Assembly (NCBI RefSeq): GCF_000698555.1
Contig: NZ_JFHE01000012.1
Location: 84,718-148,717, forward strand
Direction: 5' to 3'
DNA length: 64,000 bases
DNA from: Caballeronia grimmiae
Lineage (GTDB): Bacteria; Pseudomonadota; Gammaproteobacteria; Burkholderiales; Burkholderiaceae
The notes under the pieces are model-generated. The model made no database searches and was not told the DNA's origin. It saw only the letters and a list, made by a program, of their open reading frames with translations. How positions within the stretch are numbered: the first letter of the stretch is position 1; each line of letters starts with the position of its first letter. Position numbers and translations under genes: made by a program. Of the stretch, positions 45,371 to 54,800 are shown one piece after another.

Positions 45371-46348
45371 TCACTCTGACCGAATCGAGAACATCTTCCC
45401 AATGTGCTCTCGCAGTTGATTCTCCTGCTCCTCCGTGACGACCCCCGCCTTGAACTTAAAAGTGAGTCCCTTGACATCCTTGGTGATACTGCCAGCCTGG
45501 ACCTTGCCGGCGAAAATCTTCAAAATGCTTCGACCGCCGGCGTCAGTCGCCGACTCGCCTCTAGTAACCTGTGCAACCAAGCTCGCTGCCAGCTTCGTCT
45601 GCACCAAGTCTCCAGACAGCACTTGCGGCCACAGTTCGTGAAGCGCTCGGAGTCCCGCTTCACCAGCCTTCTTGAGCGCGTTCGCAACATCCTGTGCCGA
45701 CGACGCTCCAAGCACCGATGGCGTCAGATCCAGATCTCGCTTCACAAAATCCGGCAGTGCATCAAAGGCCAGGAAGCGATAGAGGTCGCTACGCGAGATC
45801 CCCATGGCTTCCGCAAGACGCGTTCGATTGGGAAATTCTGCCTCCGCCCGACGAATGGCAATCGCGATCTCATAATCTGACAGATCGTCTCGGGTGACAT
45901 TCTCCATCAGAGCGAGCGCCGCCATATCCTGATCTGAGCACTCGATAACGACCGCCCGGATCGTCTCCCGATTGATAAGCTTGTGTGCGCGAAACCGGCG
46001 CTCGCCGGCAACCAACTGAAACGCCTCTCCGATACGACGAACGGTCACTGCCTGAAGCAATCCGACCTCGTCGATCGAACGGGCCAGTTCCGACAACTTG
46101 GCCTCGTTGAACTGACGTCGCGGCTGCCACGGATTCGGCGCGATAACGTCAAGCGGAATATCCGTCTCGACGCCTTTCGATTCCAGCTCTTGAATCCGCA
46201 ACTGCGCCGCGGCCAAAGCGCTGGTAATACCCGGCATCGTCTGCGGACCACGGTTCGTGCGATCCTTCTTGTTCTCGCCCTTGAAGTCTGCAGGCTTGGG
46301 AAGGTTGGCCGTCTTGGCCATGAGTTGTTCTCGGATGTTGTTGCTCAT
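45371..46348 (-). CDS. parB: ParB partition protein
   Basis: 325 residues from the ATG at 46348, which has GGAGG upstream and overlaps the parA stop (ATGA). It is the centromere-binding CTPase of the replicon. The ParB/Srx N-terminal domain shows IPLDVIAPNPWQPRRQFNEAKLSELARSIDEVGLLQAVTVRRIGEAFQLVAGERRFRAHKL, with GERRFRA as CTP-binding motif. The central helix-turn-helix is RTRLAEAMGISRSDLYRFLAFDALP. A C-terminal domain with AGSITKDVKGLTFKFKAGVVTEEQENQLREHI probably dimerises. Its likely targets are the three palindromes just downstream. Confidence 0.94.
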   Translation of the reverse strand: MSNNIREQLMAKTANLPKPADFKGENKKDRTNRGPQTMPGITSALAAAQLRIQELESKGVETDIPLDVIAPNPWQPRRQFNEAKLSELARSIDEVGLLQAVTVRRIGEAFQLVAGERRFRAHKLINRETIRAVVIECSDQDMAALALMENVTRDDLSDYEIAIAIRRAEAEFPNRTRLAEAMGISRSDLYRFLAFDALPDFVKRDLDLTPSVLGASSAQDVANALKKAGEAGLRALHELWPQVLSGDLVQTKLAASLVAQVTRGESATDAGGRSILKIFAGKVQAGSITKDVKGLTFKFKAGVVTEEQENQLREHIGKMFSIRSE

Positions 46349-47556
46349 GCCGCCTCCTTCCAGGATTTGACGAACATATCGTCGAGCCACTTGGCGTACT
46401 GCATCATCGGCTGTCGGACTCGCTGCAGGGACTTCGCGGTGGAATGTGTGCTGACGACATCGAGCGCCGTCGAGAACGAAAGGGCGCCGCCGCTCATCAC
46501 CGAACTCGCGGGAATTTCAAAGGGGTCGAGCCATCGCCCGTACGCACTTTGAGCCCATTGACGAACAACCGGCGCCGAGGATGTCTTACCGTAGTCGACC
46601 TTCGACAACAGAATCGAGATGAAGTCGTAAACCTTGTCTTCTTCGTACGGCAGAAAATCTTCCGCGACATCGCTGAACAGACGCCAGAACGCCAGTGAAC
46701 TGATGAAGTCGAGATTCTCGGGAATCATCGGCATGACCAGCGCGTCCGCGGCAAGCAGCGCATTCAAGTTCATATACGACAGCGACGGCGACGTATCGAT
46801 CAAGATGTAATCGTACTGAGCACGCAACGGCTCAAGTCCCTGACGCAAGACCGCCCAAAACCGATAGCCCTGAATTGTTTTTTGGCGCGCCGGCAGAAGG
46901 AACTCGGCGCCATAGAGAAACGTATGACCGGGGATGATGTCGAGACCGTCCCAGTACGTCGACTGGACGCTGGCGCCGAGACCACCCTCGATATTCTGAT
47001 CATATATATAGGGGAGCACGGTATCGTCCCCGGAGATCTCTTTCTCCGCATAGAGTCCGCACAACTCGGACGCAGACGCTTGCGGGTCTAGATCGATCAG
47101 CAGCACCTTACGGCCGAGCAACGTGAGCGCTTGTGCGAGGCAGACCGTCGTTGTAGTCTTCGCCGACCCGCCTTTCAGTTGCGCCGTGGTCAATACCTTG
47201 CCTTTGAAATCGCCGTGGCCATCGTCGAGGCGAGTCTGATAGATGTCCGAGGCCATTTTTACCCACATGCGAACCTCGGGCAGCGTGAACGTTCGACTGC
47301 GACCATTGCCGTTCAATGTTCCCGGGGGCAACCCTCCTTCCCCCTTTGTCACCAGATATTGAATTTGCTGCCGAGTGAGATTGCACATCTCGGCCAGTTC
47401 GCTGATCGTATAGAAGGGCGCAGTCTTGCGTGGCCGAGGCGCGAGGATTTGCTCCCGAAGATTGTCGGAAAAGGGTTCGAGGTTATCCGCGAATTCCGCG
47501 ACCTCGCGAAGAGAGACCTTGCGGTCTTCCATAGGTAGGCTGCCTACGTTGGCCAT
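46345..47556 (-). CDS. parA: ParA partition ATPase with N-terminal DNA-binding domain
   Basis: 403 residues, the long (type Ia) form. The N-terminal part holds a MerR-like helix-turn-helix (FYTISELAEMCNLTRQQIQYLVTKGEG ... RSRTFTLPEVRMWVKMA), which allows autoregulation. The ATPase has the deviant Walker A LKGGSAKTTTTV, the Walker A' LLIDLDPQAS and the Walker B YILIDTSP. ATP-bound ParA coats the nucleoid and moves ParB-parS complexes. The ATG at 47556 has GGAGAAA upstream; an in-frame ATG follows at 47532. A palindrome upstream (47595-47610) is the likely operator. It is divergent from the origin and repA. Confidence 0.94.
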   Translation of the reverse strand: MANVGSLPMEDRKVSLREVAEFADNLEPFSDNLREQILAPRPRKTAPFYTISELAEMCNLTRQQIQYLVTKGEGGLPPGTLNGNGRSRTFTLPEVRMWVKMASDIYQTRLDDGHGDFKGKVLTTAQLKGGSAKTTTTVCLAQALTLLGRKVLLIDLDPQASASELCGLYAEKEISGDDTVLPYIYDQNIEGGLGASVQSTYWDGLDIIPGHTFLYGAEFLLPARQKTIQGYRFWAVLRQGLEPLRAQYDYILIDTSPSLSYMNLNALLAADALVMPMIPENLDFISSLAFWRLFSDVAEDFLPYEEDKVYDFISILLSKVDYGKTSSAPVVRQWAQSAYGRWLDPFEIPASSVMSGGALSFSTALDVVSTHSTAKSLQRVRQPMMQYAKWLDDMFVKSWKEAA

Positions 47557-47594
47557 TCTGCGCTTTCTCCATGTATTGACGCTGAAGCGCAGAA

Positions 47595-47610
47595 TACACG
47601 AATACGTGTA
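47595..47610. promoter_or_regulatory. Probable ParA operator
   Basis: TACACGAATACGTGTA has perfect 6-bp arms around AATA. It lies 39-54 bp upstream of the parA ATG, in the promoter zone. Type Ia ParA proteins repress their own operon through such sites; here the role is inferred. Confidence 0.6.
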
Positions 47611-47690
47611 AACGGGGTTACATAGCGTCGAAAAATGCCGCTTTTAGCCGCAGAAAGCGCAAATCAACCTTGGAAAATGTCTCGGGTTGC

Positions 47691-48121
47691 CACAAAACCG
47701 CCGTCGATACACGGCCGCTCTACGTCCCACGAAAAGGAAAGTCCGTCCAGCACAAAAACCACTCCGGGGCGGTTTTTGTGCGCAAGTCTCGTCCCGAGAT
47801 CTTTCCCTTTAACATCAAGGACTTGCATAGCCGTTTCGAGCGCATGTCACGTAGACCCGTGGTTCTGTCGGTTTTGTTTTTTGTAAACTTCCACCAACCC
47901 ACCAACCAACAACGCCGCACTTTTCCTTTCGAATCAACAAAAAGACCTGTGGACAGGGGTGCTTTTTGTGAACGCGAGGGCGGTTTTTGTGCGGGCTGGA
48001 GTGGAAGTTGGGTCGCACGGGTCGATTTTTGTGCGCAAAGGGGTGGTAATTGGGCCGAGGTCTTTTTGGCGGGACGGTTTTTGTGCGCGAATTCGAGCGC
48101 GATTCAGGGGCGGTTTTTGTG
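47691..48121. other. Iteron-type replication origin
   Basis: The non-coding gap between parA and repA contains repeats of CGGTTTTTGTGCGC. Direct copies lie at 47770-47783, 47981-47993, 48023-48036 (CGA variant), 48075-48088 and 48111-48121 (shortened), with a weaker one at 47961-47970. Inverted partial copies lie at 47691-47700 and 47751-47760. An AT-rich part around 47864-47950 could be the melting region, and CTGTGGACAG at about 47948-47957 resembles part of a DnaA box. Rep_3-type initiators bind such iterons next to their own gene. The origin role is inferred from this layout. Confidence 0.85.
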
Positions 48122-48149
48122 TTGACACACTTTTCTTGCCTGTTAGAGT
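48122..48149 (+). promoter_or_regulatory. Probable repA promoter
   Basis: TTGACA at 48122-48127, 16 bp, then TAGAGT at 48144-48149. The -35 box is a perfect sigma-70 match and follows directly on the last iteron (48111-48121). The repA ATG is 27 bp downstream. RepA bound to that iteron should hinder RNA polymerase. Confidence 0.65.
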
Positions 48150-48175
48150 GCCGGGGACCGCTGCCGAATCGAAGA

Positions 48176-49570
48176 ATGGAAGATCAGGATTTCACCGTTA
48201 CGCCTCAGCAACTTGCGCTGGACATCTACGAAGACATGTCCGGTCAAGGCACGGCCATCTCAGAGGCGACACGGGATATCGGGTTCCTCAGAAACAATAT
48301 CTTCACGCGCGTCGGAGGGTTGGGCATCGCCGCGCGGCGCGTCCTGGATGCGGCCTACTTCATCGTGGCGACGAAAGCACCAGACGCGCTCATCGACGAC
48401 AAGGTCTACACCTTCACCGCCGATGTGAACTACTTCAAGTGGCTCATGCGGTACGACAGCCGCAACCATAGCCACTTGATTGCGCAAATGCGGGCAGCAG
48501 CGCGGGCGCGCGTCGAAATCATGACCGCGCCGTCGATCGAGGAGCTCACCGAGAAAGATTCGTGGGGCACCATCAGCTTGCTTGGCGACTGCTATATCGA
48601 GCGCAACGTCGTCTGTGTGCTGCTTTCCGGCCGAGTCATCAAGTATCTGATCAGCCCGTACAAGGCGCACTGGCTCAGCTTGCGCGCGTCGACGGCCTTT
48701 TCGCTGTCGCTCGCACGCGCCATCTACGACCGCCTCATCCCGTGCCAGGGTCATGGCGTTACCGAGTGGTTCCCGTTCGACGAAGTTCTCGAATGGCCGG
48801 GCAAGGTGGGCGAATCGCGAAAGGAAGTGAAGGAGTTCAAGAAGCGCTTTCTGGAACCGGCCATCGACCAGCTGAACGAAGTGTCCGATTTCGATGTGAG
48901 CTGGGAGCCGAATGCCGATCGCGTCACGCGCGACAAGCTCAAGATTCGCTTCCGCTTCACCAAGAAGCAGGGCGCGGACGCGGCGCGTGCCGGCATCCAG
49001 GATTCGATGTACCTCCTCCTGCACAACGAATTCGCATTCGATACCCCCGACTTCGAGCGCCTTGCCAAACATCGCGACGTCTGGACGGACGAACGCCTTG
49101 AGCAGGCCATCGAATACACGCGGTTCAAACTCAACGAAGGCAAGGTGACCGTCAGTCCTCGCGGCTATCTGTTCAAGGCGCTGGAAGGCAACTACCGTAT
49201 CGGCGAAGCGGACCGGAGAATGGCCGAGATCAAGGCAAAGCAAATCGAGGACGACAAGAAGCATCGTCGCGAGCGCGAGTCTGCCCAGGCGCAGCTGGAA
49301 GCGACCATTCAGGCGCAGAACGACTCCGCCCGGGCCAAGATGAGCGAGGAAATTCGCGCGGGCCGCGAGTTTTTTGAATCCGCCGACGCCCAGACGCGCA
49401 AGGACCTTTGCCACTCGTTCGTGAGTCAGCTGATTCCGCAGCGCCTCATCGAAAAGCAGGGGTTATCGCGCGAGTCGTTGAGTGCAGAAAATATTCTGAC
49501 GGTCAACCGCGTTGTCGCCGATGCCTTCTGTTCCCACGTATTCGTCAAGATGAAGAAGGCGAGATCGTGA
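48176..49570 (+). CDS. repA: RepA/RepB-type replication initiator (Rep_3 family)
   Basis: 464 residues from the ATG at 48176. It is the initiator of this replicon. The first winged-helix region spans about residues 60-170 (LGIAARRVLDAAYFIVATKAPD, VYTFTADVNYFKWLMRY, CYIERNVVCVLLSGRVIKYLI). The second includes SLSLARAIYDRLIPCQGHGVTEWFPFDEVLEWPGKVGESRKEVKEFKKRFLEPAIDQLNEVSDFDVSWEP, the Rep_3 pattern in which helix and 'LEPAIxEIN' region contact the iterons. A long charged C-terminal coiled coil (MAEIKAKQIEDDKKHRRERESAQAQLEATIQ) follows. The length and arrangement with parAB match initiators of Burkholderia second chromosomes and megaplasmids. Confidence 0.92.
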   Translation: MEDQDFTVTPQQLALDIYEDMSGQGTAISEATRDIGFLRNNIFTRVGGLGIAARRVLDAAYFIVATKAPDALIDDKVYTFTADVNYFKWLMRYDSRNHSHLIAQMRAAARARVEIMTAPSIEELTEKDSWGTISLLGDCYIERNVVCVLLSGRVIKYLISPYKAHWLSLRASTAFSLSLARAIYDRLIPCQGHGVTEWFPFDEVLEWPGKVGESRKEVKEFKKRFLEPAIDQLNEVSDFDVSWEPNADRVTRDKLKIRFRFTKKQGADAARAGIQDSMYLLLHNEFAFDTPDFERLAKHRDVWTDERLEQAIEYTRFKLNEGKVTVSPRGYLFKALEGNYRIGEADRRMAEIKAKQIEDDKKHRRERESAQAQLEATIQAQNDSARAKMSEEIRAGREFFESADAQTRKDLCHSFVSQLIPQRLIEKQGLSRESLSAENILTVNRVVADAFCSHVFVKMKKARS

Positions 49571-49606
49571 GTATGATTCGGATGCCGAAATAATGCGGCG
49601 TACGTC

Positions 49607-50908
49607 TCATTCTGTTGCACGCGATACATCTTTCAACGGCTTCTGGCATGCCGCAAGCGCCGCTCCCGCGGCGAGCACCAGCGCGGAATAGACGAGACCG
49701 CGCGTGAGTCCTGCGCTATCGGATATGCGTCCGATGACCGTTGGACCGACGATCTGCCCCGCCGCGAACACGATCGTGAACGCATTGATCCCGCTGCCCC
49801 ACTGGCTAGCCGGCAGGTTATGCCGCACGAATGCGGTCGTCGACGCGACTGCCGAAAGGAACGTCGCGCCGAACAGCGCGCCGGATGCGAATGCCGCGAG
49901 CGGATGCGCAATCATGGCGGGAATGACTGTGGCCACGGCGAGCAGCGCGTTGAGCAGAGCGAGCGCCTGACCGCCGCGCATCCGGTCGAGCAGTCCCGAC
50001 CAGATGCGCGCGGACACGATCGTCGCCACGCCGAGCAGCATGTAGAAGCCCGTGACGACGGCGTCCGACATGCCCGCGTTTCTCAGCAGCGCCACGATGA
50101 ACGTCATATAGCCGATGTAACCGATCCCGAAGCACGCGTATCCCGCGAGCGCGAGGGCAAAGCGCCGTCGATGAATCGCGTCGTCCCGCATCGCGTCCGT
50201 CGCGCGTTCCGGTGCGACGCTCGGCTGCTCGCGTTCGATCCGTCGCGCAGCCGCGACGGCGATGAGCGAACTGGCCGCGCAAGCCGCCGCGAGGGCGAAC
50301 CATGCATACCGCCAGCCGTGCGGGACGGGCGCAATCGTGATCGGCACGAGTATCGATGACATCACGATGCCCCAGCCCGTGCCGCCGTAGTACAGGCCGA
50401 TGATGAGCCCCGCGCGACGCGGCGAGAGCGACGCAAGACGCGCAGCGAGCACGCCTCCGCTGACGAAGACGAGCGCGCTGGCTGCGCCGGTGACGACGCG
50501 GAGTATGAGAAGGGCATTCGTATCGGTGAAGGCGCCGCTGACGGCCATCAGCAGGGCCGTTGCGAAGCAGCCGGTGACGAACGACGTCTGCGACGCCCAT
50601 CGCCGGGAGAGGCGGGCGAACGCGATGGCGCCGACGAGGTATCCGAACGCGTTTGCCGTGTTCATCGCGCCGGCTTGCGCGAAGTTCCAGGCGAGGTCCA
50701 GCTTCATCGACGGCAAGAGAAGGGCGTACGAGAAGCGCGCGAAGCCGAGCGCGATGGCGCTGCCAAGCGAGAGCGCTATGGCGACGGCGGGCGCGTGGCG
50801 GGCGATGGTTGCTTCGGCGTTGAATGAGGTATCGACAGGGGCGGCGCGGCTCACTTGCGCGGAAGCGTCGTCGGCGAGAGCTTCCCTGCAGTCGTCACGT
50901 TGTTTCAC
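49607..50908 (-). CDS. YbfB/YjiJ family MFS transporter
   Basis: 433 residues from the GTG at 50908, with AAAGGA nine bases upstream. About twelve helices. The start of the first transmembrane region, IALSLGSAIALGFARFSYALLLPSMKLDLAWNFAQAGAMNTANAFGYLVGAIAF, is typical of the YbfB/YjiJ group (G-x-G-x-x-R-F-x-Y-(T/A)-x-(L/I)-(L/M)-P). Further: LASLSPRRAGLIIGLYYGGTGWGIV and SQWGSGINAFTIVFAAGQIVGPTVIGRISD. The family exports or imports unknown small molecules. It is read towards repA's end; the stops are 37 bp apart. Confidence 0.9.
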   Translation of the reverse strand: MKQRDDCREALADDASAQVSRAAPVDTSFNAEATIARHAPAVAIALSLGSAIALGFARFSYALLLPSMKLDLAWNFAQAGAMNTANAFGYLVGAIAFARLSRRWASQTSFVTGCFATALLMAVSGAFTDTNALLILRVVTGAASALVFVSGGVLAARLASLSPRRAGLIIGLYYGGTGWGIVMSSILVPITIAPVPHGWRYAWFALAAACAASSLIAVAAARRIEREQPSVAPERATDAMRDDAIHRRRFALALAGYACFGIGYIGYMTFIVALLRNAGMSDAVVTGFYMLLGVATIVSARIWSGLLDRMRGGQALALLNALLAVATVIPAMIAHPLAAFASGALFGATFLSAVASTTAFVRHNLPASQWGSGINAFTIVFAAGQIVGPTVIGRISDSAGLTRGLVYSALVLAAGAALAACQKPLKDVSRATE

Positions 50909-51801
50909 GCGTGGTGGTCCTTTGAGGCTTGCTGGTCGCTTATCGGCGGTCGGCGGGGGCGACCGGGGGCTTGCCAGGGTATGGTAACGCGGGGCAAGGG
51001 ATGGGTTGCATGCCTTTAGCCTTCCGCCAATGACGATGCCTTGAAAAGCCTTTCGAGCGCGTGCGTTGTTGTACGTGGCGCCGTTGCCCCAGATCACTTA
51101 AGACGACCACCGCAGCGATAAGCGACTGCATCGATGCCGCATCTGTGTGTGCGCAAAGCGCACGCGGGATGAAGGACTGCACGACTGCTCGAGAAGCGTC
51201 GGCGCTGAGCGCAGACCGTTTCGGGGGCTTGCCGGGGGATGGTGACGAGCGGGAAGGCATGGGCTGCATGTCCGTAGCCTTCCGCGAATCACGATGCACG
51301 GAAGCTTCTTTCCAGCGCGTGCGTCTCAAGACGTTGTGCAGCAGCGCCATATCACCCGCGACTACCGCAGCGATAAGGGCTGCCTTGTTCCCGCATCTGT
51401 GTGGGGAAAGCGCCCGCAGGACGATAGTCGGCACGCCAGCTCAAGAAGCGTCGCCTTCGATTGCAGACAGTGCGTGGCGCGCCGTCGAGCGATGGACGCA
51501 TCTGCTCGGTCGCACGTCAATTAGATTAGCGCGCACGCGCGATAGCGCTGGGAGAGTGCCCTCCGTTCGCCCGCACAAGCTCAAGTACGGGTCAGTGAAG
51601 GAAGGCAGGCCGCGTACGACCGGGCTATCGCTCGCAGAAGCCCGTTGCAGAGCGTTCTCAACGCGTGACAGCAGAAACCCGGGAGCGGTGAAGAAGAGAG
51701 GCCGGCCCGCTCGACCTGCACCGAAGCAGCCGTCGAGCTTGCGGTATGTGTCGACCGCCCGCCGTATCAGCGAGCGGTACGTCCGCCGTTGAATCGACAC
51801 G
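50909..51801. other. Intergenic region with diverged repeats
   Basis: 893 bp between the transporter start and the tssM stop. The first 520 bp are two diverged copies of one sequence. The remaining part (about 51440-51800) shows no gene I can support and no clear terminator for tssM. The open frames here read as Ser/Arg/Pro-rich sequence. Confidence 0.6.
50965..51430. repeat. Diverged direct duplication, period about 255-258 bp
   Basis: Copy 1 (about 50965-51175) and copy 2 (about 51223-51430) share the order GGGGGCTTGCC, GGGATGGGTTGCATG / GGCATGGGCTGCATG, TAGCCTTCCGC, GCGCGTGCGT, CCGCAGCGATAAG and CCGCATCTGTGTG. The offset is 258 bp at the left and 255 bp at the right, so a few small indels have accumulated. 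Confidence 0.75.
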
Positions 51802-54800
51802 TCAATGACCATCCGACGCAGCCGCCGGCGGTTCCGCCGCCGCGACCTTTGCCACAGGCGCGGGTGTCGGCGACGGCAAGGCCGGAAGTCCCGGTGGCGG
51901 GCCGCTGTCCGGCAGATTGAAAATCGGCATCGAACTCGGGCAACGGAAGGTGGTGAGCAGGTCGCTCGTCAATGGATTCGCGACGCTGCCCGCGCTTGCG
52001 ATATCCAGCACCGCCTTGCGCCCTTCGAAGCTGAATACGACTCGCGTGCGGCCCGGCGTCGCCGTCTGCACGATGTCCCCGTGCCGCAAGAGGCGCATCA
52101 GCGCCCACGGCCCATCGGTCGCGATCGTCGACGTTTCGGCGCGAATTCGCGGACTCGCTGTCAGTTCTGCGCGCACGCCGCCGCGCGGCCCCGGCCAACT
52201 GATGCGCATCGGCGCCACCGGACCGTGCTGATACAGGCTGTTCTGCCCGTCGATGTCGATGGACAGGCCAAGGATCGTCGGATCGAGCTCGGCTACGCGC
52301 AGATCGGCCTTCCAGGCAAGCTGCTTCTGGCCCTGGTCGCTGAAGAATACATCGCGGATTTCGCGCGCATGCTGGAACGGCTCGAGATCGGGACCACGCA
52401 CGGGCTCCGTCGAACCGGCGAGCGTTTTGTATCGCCACGGCCGCGCGGACGTATCGACGAAAGGCAGCACGTTCTTCATGAAGAAGTCGTCGAGCACCCC
52501 GCCCTGGGCGAAGACGCGTGTGAAGTCTTCGACGCTCACATCGCGCTTGCTGTCAGGCGCGAACGGATAGTTTCCTTCGACGGTCAGGCGGCACGCATCG
52601 GTGACGACAGCCTGCATCTGCCGCGACAGCAACTGGCCGATGCCCTGATTGACCTCGCGCGAGCCCTGCGCCGAAAGCCCGAGGAGGACTTCGCGAAAGG
52701 GCGCGGGCATCGTGTTGGCAGCCATCTTGAGCTTGGATGCCGCGTCGCTGGTCGGCGGCAGGCTGTTGTTCGCGACAGCGTTGTCCGCAACCGTGAGCGC
52801 GGTGTAGTAATCGTTGAGCAGGCTCGCGACGCCATCGAGGCCGGTCGCGCCGGCCTTGCCGCTGGGCGCGGTCTTCGCGCTCGACTGGGTGTCAGCGGTT
52901 CCCGTCACCATTTCGCGCAGGGCGGCAAAATGGCTATCGACGAGTTCGCGCTCCACACGCTCTTCCGCGCGAATGCCGAGCGTCTTCTCGGCTTTGTCGG
53001 CCACCGTGTCGCCTGCCTTCTGCATGAGAGAAGGGCTGTCGACGGTGATGTTCTGCGTCAGCGTCGTCTCGTGGACGGCGGCGTTGGCGAGACGCGAGAG
53101 GGGCGAGTCAGGCGCCGCGAACCGGCGCAGCACCTGAAGATCGAACGCGAGGCTCGTGCCGCTCACCGTGCGGATGTCGCCGAGAAACGCATCCCATTGC
53201 GCCGCGTACTCAGTCAGATAAAGCCGACGGATCGCTTCGGTGAGCGGATCGTCGGCTCCGGTGATCGCACTCGCAATCTCAGCCGTTTTTTTTTGAGCGT
53301 CGCCGAGGTAGGAGCGGCCCATCACCCAGGCGTCGTCGTCGCGGGCGGCGTCGACGAACTCGCGCAGCCGCTTGTCGAACAGGTTCCGATAGCCATCGAA
53401 CGTGAAGAGGCCCGCCACGCCGCGCGAAAGCGGCGCGCCGCTTGCACGCGTGAACACCGTGCCGGCTTGCGGACCGACCGCGCGAAGCAGCGTGAACTCA
53501 TCAGGCGCCTCCTTCTGCATGTCGGCCTTGGCGCGGTCGTACAGGCGTTGCGTGGCGTTGCTCGAATCGAGAAAAGCGCGCGCACGCTGGATCAACGCGT
53601 CGTTGCGAATCAGCGGCGACTGCACCACGCGCTCGCCCGAAAAGAGCTGCTCGACGTGACCGATCATCGATGCACGGCCGCCGAAGATCGCGGCGCTATC
53701 CGTTTTGGCCCAGTCATCGAGCACCCACGACTTCACGTCGCCCGCGTTGAATTTCGCGCGATCGTAAAGCATCAGATACACGCGCAATGCGTCGTAGGTC
53801 GACTTCGAGTCTTGGCCGTCGATCGACTTCAAGATGACGTCTTCGAGGCGATGAACGACCTGCGGCAGCAGCAGATTGTCTTCGAGCGACTGATACGTGA
53901 AGCGGCCCGCATCGACGATCCCGGGAGCCGTGTACAGGCCATACCGGAAACCGGTGTCCGGCTCCGCGAGGTTGAGACCCGTCCAAGTCGGCAGATACAG
54001 TGCTTCGCTCAGCGTATCGGGCACGGCCTCCGGCTTCGGGTCCTTGTACAGCGCCGTCACGCGGGCCGCGAGCGACTGCGTCTTGCGGGCGATGGCCGCG
54101 AGGTAATTGCTGTTGTTCTCGAAGCTGATGTGGACGCCGAATGCCAGCCACACGAACAGCATGATGGCAAGCGCGTGGCCGAGCAGCCGCAGCATCCGGA
54201 AGCGATATTCCCAGCGCAGATTCGGCCGGACCAGATTGGCCTCCGGCACGACCACCTTGCCGAACAGGTCCTGCAGGAAGTACCCGTGTGCGCTTTGCCC
54301 GGCGGCTTCGCCGGTGGCGACCGGATGGCCGAGCCCGGTCCCCAGGCGCTGCACGACGGTCAGCGGCTCGGCCACGACGCGCTGCCCCGTCTGCGCGGCG
54401 CTCGTGAAGTACACGCCGCGCAGCGTTGCCTGAAGCTGGGTGTCGTCGTAACGCGAATCGACGAACATCTGCGACAGGAATTCGACGAGCGGCACGCTCA
54501 GCGCACTGAACGCCTCCGGCAACACGGATAGCCGGCGCCTGCGGTCCATGTCGTATTCGTCTTCCAGACGCGTGTTCACGCCGTTGGCGAGCCGCGACGC
54601 AAGCTGCTTCAGTTCGCCATTGCAGCGCAACGCGAGATCGATGCTCGATGCGCCTTCCGTCAGCGGCAGCGTGAAGCCCCACATCTGCGCGCGATGCTCC
54701 TCTGTCAGCGAACTAAAGTAGTCAGCGAAGCCGGGGAGGTGATCGGTCTGCGTCACGACCAGATAGACCGGGAAGCGGATACCCAAAACCGTGCGCAAGT

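Noticed and set aside
51441..51812. 123-codon minus-strand open frame after tssM
   Set aside because: No ribosome site, overlaps the tssM end in an unrelated phase, and reads as Ser/Arg-rich sequence without a domain; no effector or immunity feature.
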